From JAAYAN01 sp964437215 (GTDB lineage Bacteria; Bacteroidota; Ignavibacteria; Ignavibacteriales; Melioribacteraceae): 12,324 nucleotides of DNA. Below are positions 6,699-12,324 of this stretch, piece by piece. The position numbers and the translations under genes are program-made. Each line of letters starts with the position of its first letter. Position 1 is the stretch's first letter. The stretch is from the NCBI GenBank assembly GCA_964437215.1, contig CAYTFZ010000080.1:1-12324 (forward strand), written 5' to 3'. The notes below the pieces were generated by a model, which worked only from the letters and a program-made list of their open reading frames with translations, did no database searches and was not told where the DNA came from.

Positions 6699-9600
6699 TC
6701 AATTTTTATTCGATTCCAGCATTTCGAAATATTTTTTTATTAACTCCTGGTAATCTTTGCTGTAGCCTTCTTTTTCCGCTTTCATTAATTCATCACGCAG
6801 TCTGTTTTTAATGATTTCGTTGTCTAAATCAAGCTCATCCGGGGACAGAATATTAAACTCTTTCCCGGTTTTTGCTTCGCGGTTTTTTTCGAAATCTCTT
6901 TCATTTACCGACCTCTGTGCGTCAAGCAATTTTGAAAGGATTTTATCTTGTGTTCTGATAAGATTATCATCAACCTTCTGCGTATTCATTCCGTTTACAA
7001 CTTCCTGCATTTCTTCAATTATTTTCTCGAGGTTCGATGCAAGCTTTTTGCTTCTGCCTGCTTCTTTTGCTTCTTTGTTAAGCTGTTCAAGCGATTTTTG
7101 GATTGCCGCCTGCTGCTGCGCAAGTCTTTTTAACTCCTGCATCTGCTTGCCCGAAAGACTTCCCTGATTCATCATCTTAGTAAGTTCGTTAAGCTGCATC
7201 TGCTGCTGACTCATCTGCTTAATCTGCTGCATCATCGGCATCATTCCGCCGCTCCCGCCTTCTCCGTTCATCATCTGGCTCATCATATTTTTAAGTGTCG
7301 AAGCTGCTTTATTCAAATTTGCCATTGCGGCTTGCTGATTAAACACTGCCTGCCGGCTGTTTCCGTCCATCATATTTTTTATGGAATTTGACATCTGTCC
7401 GCGCGCCTCTCCTAAAATCTTAGCCATTTCCGGTGTAATCGCAAACGATTTTTTCGAAAGATCCGACATCCGGTTGATAATGCTTCCAATATCGGAATTC
7501 AATTCACTTTGCTGTTTTATATTACTTTCGTCCGGTTTTATGCTTCTGCCGGCTTTTTCGGTATTCTTTTTCAGCTCTTCCTGTTCTTTGGAAAGATTTA
7601 TCAGATCGCTTGTAATATTCATCATATTCATAAAATTTTCAGCTTGGCTTTTTTGCTGCATTTCTTGTTTCATTTCCGAAAGACTGCTGTTTGTCTTGCT
7701 TATATTTTGCGAAAGTTCCTGCTGCCGGTTCAGCGCCTGCTCTGTTTTGTTTTCCGATAAATCCTTTTCAGCCTGCTCCGAAATTTTATCATTGTTCTGT
7801 TCAGAATATTCTTTCTGCATTTTATCCATCTTATCGGACGGCATATTTTTAAGTCCGCTCATCTTATTGTTAAGGTCTTTCATCTCTTTTTCAAGATTTT
7901 TCAGATTGCCCGTAATTTTTTCCTGCTGCTTTTCCGCGTTTTTCTTTCCCGAAGGATTTTCCTTCAAAGCTTCGGTTTTATCCTGCAGATTTTCAAGATT
8001 TTTAGAAATTTCTTCTGTCCGTTTTAAAAGCTCATCAAGTTTTTGCTCAACCATTACGCGTTTAAGCAGTTCTATTGTGCGTTCCAGGCTTTTCTTAAAA
8101 AACTCTTCATTCTGTTTAAAATCTTCCATCGATTGCTGAACATTTTCGCGCATCAGATTTTGCATTTGTTCTTTCAGCTTATTCAGGGCTTCGCGCAGTT
8201 CGGGACTTTGAATCTCCTCGAGAAGTTTTTGCATTTCATTATATTTTTCGGCAGTCTCTTTCGATAAAAGATTGTTGTCTTCAAGTTTTTTTGCGGCTTC
8301 ATTTAATTCCTTTTGGGCTTTTTCTAAATCGTTGCTCAAATCCTTGAATTTTTCCATCGCCTTTTCAATTTTTTCTTTCTCATCCCAATTCAGTTCTTCT
8401 TTGTCTTTTTTCAAATCGCGGGTTATCTTTTCCATTTCTTTGTGAAGATCTTCCGTCTTTTTAAGAGTCTTTTCAAGCATTTCTTCAGCGGAATTCTGAA
8501 GTCTGTCTGCCGAATTAAGTATCTCGTTAAGTGAAGGAATCCTGATTTTAAAAATTCCGGATTTCACAGATTTCGGTCCCGAAACAATATCATTATCAAA
8601 AACTTCAATAAAATATTCGGCGGTTTCATTTTCCTGAAGATTAAGCGGCACAATATTCCAATTAAAATAAACATTCTGCGAAACTGATTTTTTATCGAAA
8701 TTCATTTCCGAAACCATATAATTTTCTTCAATCTTTCGCGAATTCGACGAAGAAACTTTGTAATTAAATGTAACTTTGCTGAATCCGAAATCATCTTTTA
8801 TTTCCGCCAAAACAGAAACATTATCATCCAGACCGAGATCGATATCTTTTGCCGGACTTAATATCTCAATAAAAGGGTAATTGTCTTCTATTATATTAAT
8901 ATTGTAGGAAATAGGATTAGCGTTTTTATTTCCTGAATTATCCGTAATCCTGAAAATGTAATTTTTGCTTTCTTTTGCAGTAAAAACCGCTTGCAATTTC
9001 AGCCCCGAAATATTCATCGGGACTTCCGAAGAGTCAGAAAAAACCATTTTAGCAATTTTTACCTGTTTCGAGGAAATTATTTCCGCTTCAACTTTGCTTC
9101 CTTTCAGCGCCGAAATATTTCCGTTATCAAGCTGCACAACCTGCCCCAATTTCGAGTATGCCGGCGGATTGATTACAATTTTAATTGATTTTATTACCGG
9201 TTTGTCGCTCACATTTATAGTAAAAATATTGCTTCGCAGATTTTCTGCCTGAGCAAAATATTCCAGCCTGCTTTGTATTTTTCTTATCCTGTAGGAAAAA
9301 AATCCGGATGTATCCTTTTTAAGATTTATAATACTGAATTGAGCATCCTCGCGCGATTTTGTATTAAGTTCCAGTATTTCTGTTTCGGCGCCGGTTACTT
9401 TTATCCTAATTGTTACATCCTGATTTTTTACCGCTTCATAATTTCCCGGATATACTTCAAATACAAATTTCGGCGGAATTGAGAAGTCCTTTGAGAAATG
9501 CAGAAGCCTTCCCGAGGCATCTTTAACCGGATTAACAAAAAATAAGAAAGATGAAAAGATTAACACAGCCAGCAGCGAAAGCTTTACATTTTTAATTAAT

Positions 9601-10064
9601 TCAGGATTAGCTGAAATTTCATTAAAATTGTATTTTTCGGAAATCCGGTGAACCCTGTTAAAAGCTGCTTCAACAAGTGCAGGAAGTTCCTTGTCCTTAT
9701 ATTCTGCAATAAGCTGGAGCGAATTTTTAAGCTCATCTTTTATTTCAGGAAAAATATTACCTGCCGATTCCGCGGTTTTCTGGTACTCGGGTTTATTAAA
9801 AATGAAAAGTGATTTAATTAAATATTTCAGCGAAAAAAAATAAAGGACTGATAAAAATCCTGAAATAAAAATCGTAGCAAAAACAGTTCTTGCGCTGCTG
9901 CCGAACCAGAATAAAGATTCGAGCAGCGACAAAGCTAAAAATGAAACCAGACTGACGGAAAATGTCAAAAAAAATCCGCTTAAAAAGTTCTTTATGTAAA
10001 CTTTTTTTTCTGCCCGTTTAAGCTTTTCTTCTAAAAGTAATATTTCCCGGTTCGGTCTGTTCAT
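6699..10064 (-). CDS. DUF4175 family membrane-anchored coiled-coil protein
   Basis: 1121 residues from the ATG at 10064. Two hydrophobic helices at ~27-50 and ~58-79 and a third at ~160-178 anchor it in the inner membrane. Residues ~195-510 are beta-rich and Ig-like, with repeated strands, PPAYS at 300-303 and DDFGFSKV at 424-431, probably extracytoplasmic. Residues ~515-1110 are almost wholly charged, Lys/Glu-rich coiled coil, interrupted by a Met/Gln/Gly segment (~926-965, with MMNGEGGSGGMMPMMQQ). This layout matches the DUF4175 family, whose function is unknown. The upstream gene is DUF4159, and its stop overlaps this start as TAATG, which implies translational coupling. That supports the ATG at 10064 over the TTG at 10082. 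No strong Shine-Dalgarno is seen, as expected for coupling. MoxR, DUF58 and BatA genes, often near such pairs, are not in this window. Confidence 0.88.
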   Translation of the reverse strand: MNRPNREILLLEEKLKRAEKKVYIKNFLSGFFLTFSVSLVSFLALSLLESLFWFGSSARTVFATIFISGFLSVLYFFSLKYLIKSLFIFNKPEYQKTAESAGNIFPEIKDELKNSLQLIAEYKDKELPALVEAAFNRVHRISEKYNFNEISANPELIKNVKLSLLAVLIFSSFLFFVNPVKDASGRLLHFSKDFSIPPKFVFEVYPGNYEAVKNQDVTIRIKVTGAETEILELNTKSREDAQFSIINLKKDTSGFFSYRIRKIQSRLEYFAQAENLRSNIFTINVSDKPVIKSIKIVINPPAYSKLGQVVQLDNGNISALKGSKVEAEIISSKQVKIAKMVFSDSSEVPMNISGLKLQAVFTAKESKNYIFRITDNSGNKNANPISYNINIIEDNYPFIEILSPAKDIDLGLDDNVSVLAEIKDDFGFSKVTFNYKVSSSNSRKIEENYMVSEMNFDKKSVSQNVYFNWNIVPLNLQENETAEYFIEVFDNDIVSGPKSVKSGIFKIRIPSLNEILNSADRLQNSAEEMLEKTLKKTEDLHKEMEKITRDLKKDKEELNWDEKEKIEKAMEKFKDLSNDLEKAQKELNEAAKKLEDNNLLSKETAEKYNEMQKLLEEIQSPELREALNKLKEQMQNLMRENVQQSMEDFKQNEEFFKKSLERTIELLKRVMVEQKLDELLKRTEEISKNLENLQDKTEALKENPSGKKNAEKQQEKITGNLKNLEKEMKDLNNKMSGLKNMPSDKMDKMQKEYSEQNNDKISEQAEKDLSENKTEQALNRQQELSQNISKTNSSLSEMKQEMQQKSQAENFMNMMNITSDLINLSKEQEELKKNTEKAGRSIKPDESNIKQQSELNSDIGSIINRMSDLSKKSFAITPEMAKILGEARGQMSNSIKNMMDGNSRQAVFNQQAAMANLNKAASTLKNMMSQMMNGEGGSGGMMPMMQQIKQMSQQQMQLNELTKMMNQGSLSGKQMQELKRLAQQQAAIQKSLEQLNKEAKEAGRSKKLASNLEKIIEEMQEVVNGMNTQKVDDNLIRTQDKILSKLLDAQRSVNERDFEKNREAKTGKEFNILSPDELDLDNEIIKNRLRDELMKAEKEGYSKDYQELIKKYFEMLESNKN

Positions 10065-10726
10065 TAGTTTGTTAAAGCCCAAATTATAATATTGACCCCA
10101 AACTGCAAAGCTTTTTCGCGGATTTCGGGAGGATCGTTATGCACTTCGGGATCAGCCCATCCGTCGCTCGGGTTGCTTTCGTATGTATAATATACCGCCA
10201 GCCTTCCGTTTATAAAAAGTCCGTATCCCCGCGGTGGGTTGTTATCGTGCTCGTGAGTTTTAGGCGGACCCGAATTGAATTTGTAAAAGCAATTGTAAAT
10301 ACCGTAACTGAAAGGAATTTCAACAAGATTATCTTCCGGAAAAATTTTCTTTAATGCTTTCCTGAAAGATTTATCGAAGCCGTAATCGTCATCGGCATAA
10401 ATAAATCCGCCCTTTTCAATATAACTCCGCAGGTTGGCAGCTTCCTGATCCGAAAGAGAAATGTTTCCGTGCCCGGTAATAAATATAAAAGGGTAGTTAA
10501 AAATATCGGGGGTGCCGGCTTCAACAAATGCAGTTTTCATATCAATTTTAATTGAAGTTTTTTCCGAAATGTATTTAAGAAGATTAATCTCCGATGAAGG
10601 ATCGTTATACCAATCCCCGCCGCCGTTGTATTTCAACCTTGCAATCTTAAATCCGCTGTTTTCCTGCGCCGGAATAAAAACAGAAAAAATTATATGTATT
10701 AATAGTATATAAGTTATTCTTTTCAT
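10064..10726 (-). CDS. DUF4159 domain protein, exported, GATase-like fold
   Basis: 220 residues. The first 20 (MKRITYILLIHIIFSVFIPA) form a signal peptide with a probable cut before Q21. The mature protein shows the DUF4159 signature: FKIARLKYNGGGDWYND (26-42), ITGHGNISLSDQEAANLRSY (83-102), GGFIYADDDYG (106-116), HEHDNNPPRGYGL (158-170) and NGRLAVYYTYES...DGW (173-190). The family is thought to have a glutamine-amidotransferase-like fold; no enzymatic activity is established. ATG at 10726 is preferred to the in-frame TTG at 10744 because it begins the signal peptide. It is first in a two-gene operon with DUF4175, overlapping it by one base. A periplasmic role together with the DUF4175 ectodomain is inference. 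It diverges from the pilin-like operon. Confidence 0.9.
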   Translation of the reverse strand: MKRITYILLIHIIFSVFIPAQENSGFKIARLKYNGGGDWYNDPSSEINLLKYISEKTSIKIDMKTAFVEAGTPDIFNYPFIFITGHGNISLSDQEAANLRSYIEKGGFIYADDDYGFDKSFRKALKKIFPEDNLVEIPFSYGIYNCFYKFNSGPPKTHEHDNNPPRGYGLFINGRLAVYYTYESNPSDGWADPEVHNDPPEIREKALQFGVNIIIWALTN

Positions 10727-10748
10727 AAATAATGTATGCAACAAAAAG

Positions 10749-10771
10749 TTGACAAAAATTCATAATGTCAA
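10749..10771. repeat. Inverted repeat TTGACA-N11-TGTCAA, possible operator
   Basis: A perfect 6-bp inverted repeat with an 11-base spacer lies between the two divergent operons. It overlaps the candidate DUF4159 promoter's -7 box and would cover its start site, a position suited to an operator. It is also ~200 bases upstream of the sigma54 start. Six-base arms can occur by chance. Confidence 0.35.
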
Positions 10772-10802
10772 AAATAGTTAATTACGCGGTTATATAAAGC
10801 AA
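10769..10802 (-). promoter_or_regulatory. Candidate Bacteroidota-type promoter of the DUF4159-DUF4175 operon
   Basis: On the minus strand, TATTTTTG (10776-10769) fits the Bacteroidota -7 box TAnnTTTG, with TTG (10802-10800) 23 bases upstream, at the upper limit of the reported TTG-N17-23-TAnnTTTG rule. Transcription would start near 10762, ~36 bases before the ATG. In AT-rich DNA this short pattern is weak evidence, and truA here seems to use a sigma70-like promoter instead. Confidence 0.3.
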
Positions 10803-10810
10803 AAAGAAAA

Positions 10811-10844
10811 TACCCTTTTATGGTAAAACATACCGGTAAACATA
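10811..10844. repeat. Cluster of TACC/GGTA repeats, possible enhancer site
   Basis: The stretch contains TACC-N7-GGTA (10811-10825), the palindrome TACCGGTA (10831-10838) and a near tandem repeat of GGTAAAACATA (10822-10832) and GGTAAACATA (10835-10844), spaced 13 bases apart. It lies about 125-160 bases upstream of the inferred sigma54 start, the usual distance for enhancer-binding protein sites. Binding by any protein is inference. Confidence 0.4.
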
Positions 10845-10941
10845 ATCAGTTTCTGTTCGATACTGTGATGCAGGATACAAATTTTAACCCTTAATTATTC
10901 AGGAAGGAAAAAAAACGGAATGTTTATTAAAAATGAAAAAT

Positions 10942-10958
10942 TTGGCAAGGTTGTTGCT
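10942..10958 (+). promoter_or_regulatory. Sigma54 (RpoN) promoter of the pilin-like operon
   Basis: TTGGCAAGGTTGTTGCT matches the RpoN consensus YTGGCACGNNNNTTGCW at every defined position except one (A for C at 10948). The invariant GG (10944-10945) and GC (10956-10957) are exactly 10 bases apart. Transcription should begin near 10969, leaving a ~59-base leader before the ATG at 11028. Pilin genes in several phyla are RpoN-dependent through PilR-type activators, which fits the downstream genes. It requires a bacterial enhancer-binding protein; none is encoded in this window. Confidence 0.8.
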
Positions 10959-10978
10959 AATATAAAAAAGTAATTAAA

Positions 10979-10998
10979 ACCGGCAGAAAAAGTCCGGT
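10979..10998 (+). promoter_or_regulatory. Small hairpin in the leader of the pilin-like operon
   Basis: ACCGG (10979-10983) pairs with CCGGT (10994-10998) across an A-rich 10-base loop, starting ~10 bases into the inferred transcript. Five strong pairs in an otherwise AT-rich leader stand out. It is not followed by a U-run long enough for a terminator. It could protect the 5' end or affect translation; that is a guess. Confidence 0.35.
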
Positions 10999-11027
10999 AA
11001 AAATATAAAGTAAAAAAAGAGAATTTT

Positions 11028-11501
11028 ATGGCAGGTAATCAGACAATGTTAGTATTAGGGGGAATAGTTCTATTCAGTTATCTGATTCTCAATTTCAACA
11101 ATGCCAGCATTTCCCAATTGAATTTAAGCCTCGAAAACGAAGCAATTATCACTGCAACCGCGGTAGGACAATCCATTATAGATGAAGCGCAATCACGCGC
11201 TTTCGATGAAAACACTGTTTCCAATTTTGTTGACAAAGTGCAGGATCTTTCGCTTACGCTTAAAGCAGATGGCGAAGCTGATGCAACACAATATGACGAT
11301 GTTGATGATTATAACGGAATGAAGAGAACCGAAAATCTCGGGCGTTTAGGCAAATTCAATTTAGAGGTTGAAGTTTACTATGTAAACAAATCAACCCTTG
11401 CAAAAAGTTTTGCACCCACTTTCAGCAAAAGAATTGATGTAAAAATCAAGAATAATTATCTGCCTAACGAAATAAAATTATCGCACATTGTTTCGTATTA
11501 A
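11028..11501 (+). CDS. PilV/MshD-like minor pilin-like protein without prepilin leader
   Basis: 157 residues. A six-residue polar start (MAGNQT) leads into one hydrophobic helix (~7-22), then a soluble domain. ATATAVGQSIIDEAQSRAFDE (42-61) resembles the helix of PilV/MshD minor pilins (AxxLAQSLLEEIxxxxFDE). YDDVDDYNG (89-97) resembles the DDVDDYNG motif seen in MshD-type pilins, and the C-terminal half is beta-rich (KFNLEVEVYY, KRIDVKIKN). There is no G/FTLxE prepilin cleavage site and no Glu at mature position 5. It is first in an operon behind the sigma54 promoter; the next gene begins 12 bases after its stop. The Shine-Dalgarno is weak (AGAGAA four bases before ATG). A pilin-like role in an envelope fibre or secretion pseudopilus is inferred from weak motif likeness and order; no family was confirmed. 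Confidence 0.7.
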   Translation: MAGNQTMLVLGGIVLFSYLILNFNNASISQLNLSLENEAIITATAVGQSIIDEAQSRAFDENTVSNFVDKVQDLSLTLKADGEADATQYDDVDDYNGMKRTENLGRLGKFNLEVEVYYVNKSTLAKSFAPTFSKRIDVKIKNNYLPNEIKLSHIVSY

Positions 11502-11513
11502 AAGGAGATTAAA

Positions 11514-12110
11514 ATGGCATATTTGATAGATGTACTAGGATCGGTGATCGTAAGCAGTTTTGTTATTCTTATGCTTGTCGGGTTTAATATCCAAATGAGC
11601 ACTTTTTCATACGATATGTTCAGCAGCACTTTAACACAAGGAAATGCTGTGGTAACAGGGCAGATACTTGAATACGATCTTTATAAAATCGGTTACCGTG
11701 CTTCGGGACAAAAAATAAGTTTTGCGGATTCAACAAAAGTTGTTTACAGTACCGATTTGGAAAATAACGGATCGCTCGATTCGGTATGCTATTACATAGG
11801 TACAATTGAAAATCTTTCGAGCACTCCCAACCCGATTGACAGACCGCTTTATAGAAGCCAGAACGGGCAGAGTCCTATACAAATTGCTGCAATTTCAAAT
11901 TTAAAAGATTCTACTAATAGTATCATTCCTTACTTTTCTTATTTAGATTCTGCCGGCGTGCAGATAGTAAATCCGAATACAGTAGCATTACGTAAAAATA
12001 TACGAACAATAAAAGTAGCAATGCGCCTTCAGGCTCCCGAAGCTATTGAGGGAATTTATCAAGGGGTTGATTGGGAAAGAACAATACGCCCTAAAAATTT
12101 AATGAACTGA
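11514..12110 (+). CDS. PilW-like pseudopilin-like protein without prepilin leader
   Basis: 198 residues. It opens MAYLIDVLGSVIVSSFVILMLV, a single helix (~3-23). Removing Met leaves A-Y-L-I-D, which lines up with the mature pilin N-terminus F-T-L-I-E, including an acidic residue at position 5. GQILEYDLYKIGYRASG (49-65) resembles PilW (xxLxxDLRxAGY), as do DLENNGSLDSVCYYIG (81-96), DRPLYRSQNG (109-118), FSYLDSAG (141-148) and IRTIKVAMRLQAPE (163-176). A leader and G(-1) for prepilin peptidase are absent. A strong AAGGAG six bases before ATG fixes the start. It lies 12 bases after the PilV-like gene and 8 bases before the next. The PilV-PilW order is that of minor pilin clusters. The assignment is by pattern only; it could be a lineage-specific family. 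Confidence 0.72.
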   Translation: MAYLIDVLGSVIVSSFVILMLVGFNIQMSTFSYDMFSSTLTQGNAVVTGQILEYDLYKIGYRASGQKISFADSTKVVYSTDLENNGSLDSVCYYIGTIENLSSTPNPIDRPLYRSQNGQSPIQIAAISNLKDSTNSIIPYFSYLDSAGVQIVNPNTVALRKNIRTIKVAMRLQAPEAIEGIYQGVDWERTIRPKNLMN

Positions 12111-12118
12111 GGTTTTAA

Positions 12119-12324
12119 ATGGGAAAATCGACATTAGTAATAGTTATGGGAGCAATTGTAATATTTGCTCTTGTAAGTTTTAATACATCTGAAAGAATAT
12201 CGCAGGCAACTGATAACTCTGTTGAATATTTTTCCGAAACAATTTCTCGTAATTTAACAAACAGCGCAGTAGGTGCGCTTATTTCGGATCTTGCCGATAA
12301 TCAGGAACTCCGTGTAAAAAGCCC
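12119..12324 (+). CDS. Third single-TM pilin-like protein, truncated by the window edge
   Basis: 68 codons are visible with no stop before the window ends. The ATG follows GAGG (overlapping the previous stop codon) by six bases. The product begins MGKSTLVIVMGAIVIFALVSFN, a short polar start and one hydrophobic helix (~5-20), closely resembling the first gene of the operon (LGGIVLFSYLILNFN), so the two N-termini are probably related. The following SETISRNLTNSAVGALISDL is a polar-faced helix like those extending from the TM segment in minor pilins. No prepilin motif and no acidic residue at mature position 5. Its position after PilV-like and PilW-like genes would suit a PilX/GspK-type component, but too little is visible to say. 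Confidence 0.7.
   Translation, partial: MGKSTLVIVMGAIVIFALVSFNTSERISQATDNSVEYFSETISRNLTNSAVGALISDLADNQELRVKS

Noticed and set aside
7381..8139. 252-codon plus-strand open frame
   Set aside because: It is antisense to the DUF4175 coiled coil. The Lys/Glu/Gln-rich codons give a long Ser/Phe/Cys-rich shadow frame with no domain pattern.
10920..10973. 17-codon ORF (MFIKNEKFGKVVANIKK) with an AGGAAGG upstream
   Set aside because: It overlaps the sigma54 promoter itself and would end only a few bases past the predicted transcription start, so it would not be on the operon mRNA as a leader peptide. The ribosome site is also too far (12 bases).
10979..11027. Cyclic-di-GMP riboswitch before the pilin-like genes
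   Set aside because: None of the conserved GEMM core sequences is present; only a five-pair hairpin is seen.

Overview
The window looks like a scaffolded draft (probably metagenomic) assembly from the Ignavibacteriota/Bacteroidota side of the tree. The support is AT-rich DNA, signal peptides that end in A-Q, a paired M16 peptidase operon whose non-catalytic member carries a C-terminal extension, and a DUF4159-DUF4175 gene pair. The taxonomic call is inference from gene content. Two runs of exactly 100 N (3388-3487 and 5595-5694) are placeholder gaps. The sequence is therefore three contigs: 1-3387, 3488-5594 and 5695-12324, and linkage across the gaps depends on scaffolding.

Left part, all minus strand: an RlmI-type 23S rRNA cytosine methyltransferase gene (C-terminus lost in gap 1), then a catalytic M16 peptidase gene (N-terminus lost in the same gap), then a non-catalytic M16 partner with a LolA-like C-terminal domain. 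The catalytic gene has HxxEH but no clear R/Y pair. The partner has the R/Y pair but lacks HxxEH. They look like the two halves of one exported heterodimeric peptidase. Upstream of rlmI lies a Bro-N (phage antirepressor-like) gene whose last ~33 codons are split off by a one-base frameshift; it abuts gap 2.

Middle: truA (tRNA pseudouridine synthase) on the plus strand behind a good sigma70-like promoter. It converges on a two-gene minus-strand operon of DUF4159 (exported, GATase-like) and DUF4175 (membrane-anchored, ~1120 residues, very long coiled coil). These two are coupled by a TAATG stop/start overlap.

Right part: a 301-bp divergent intergenic region holds a near-perfect sigma54 (RpoN) -24/-12 promoter, upstream repeats that could bind an enhancer-binding protein, and a small hairpin in the inferred leader. 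It drives at least three tightly spaced genes for small single-TM proteins. The first resembles PilV/MshD minor pilins and the second PilW, but neither has a prepilin leader. The second begins, after Met, with A-Y-L-I-D, which looks like an already mature pilin N-terminus (F-T-L-I-E). The third runs off the right edge. This sigma54-controlled, apparently leaderless pilin-like operon is the most interesting content of the window.
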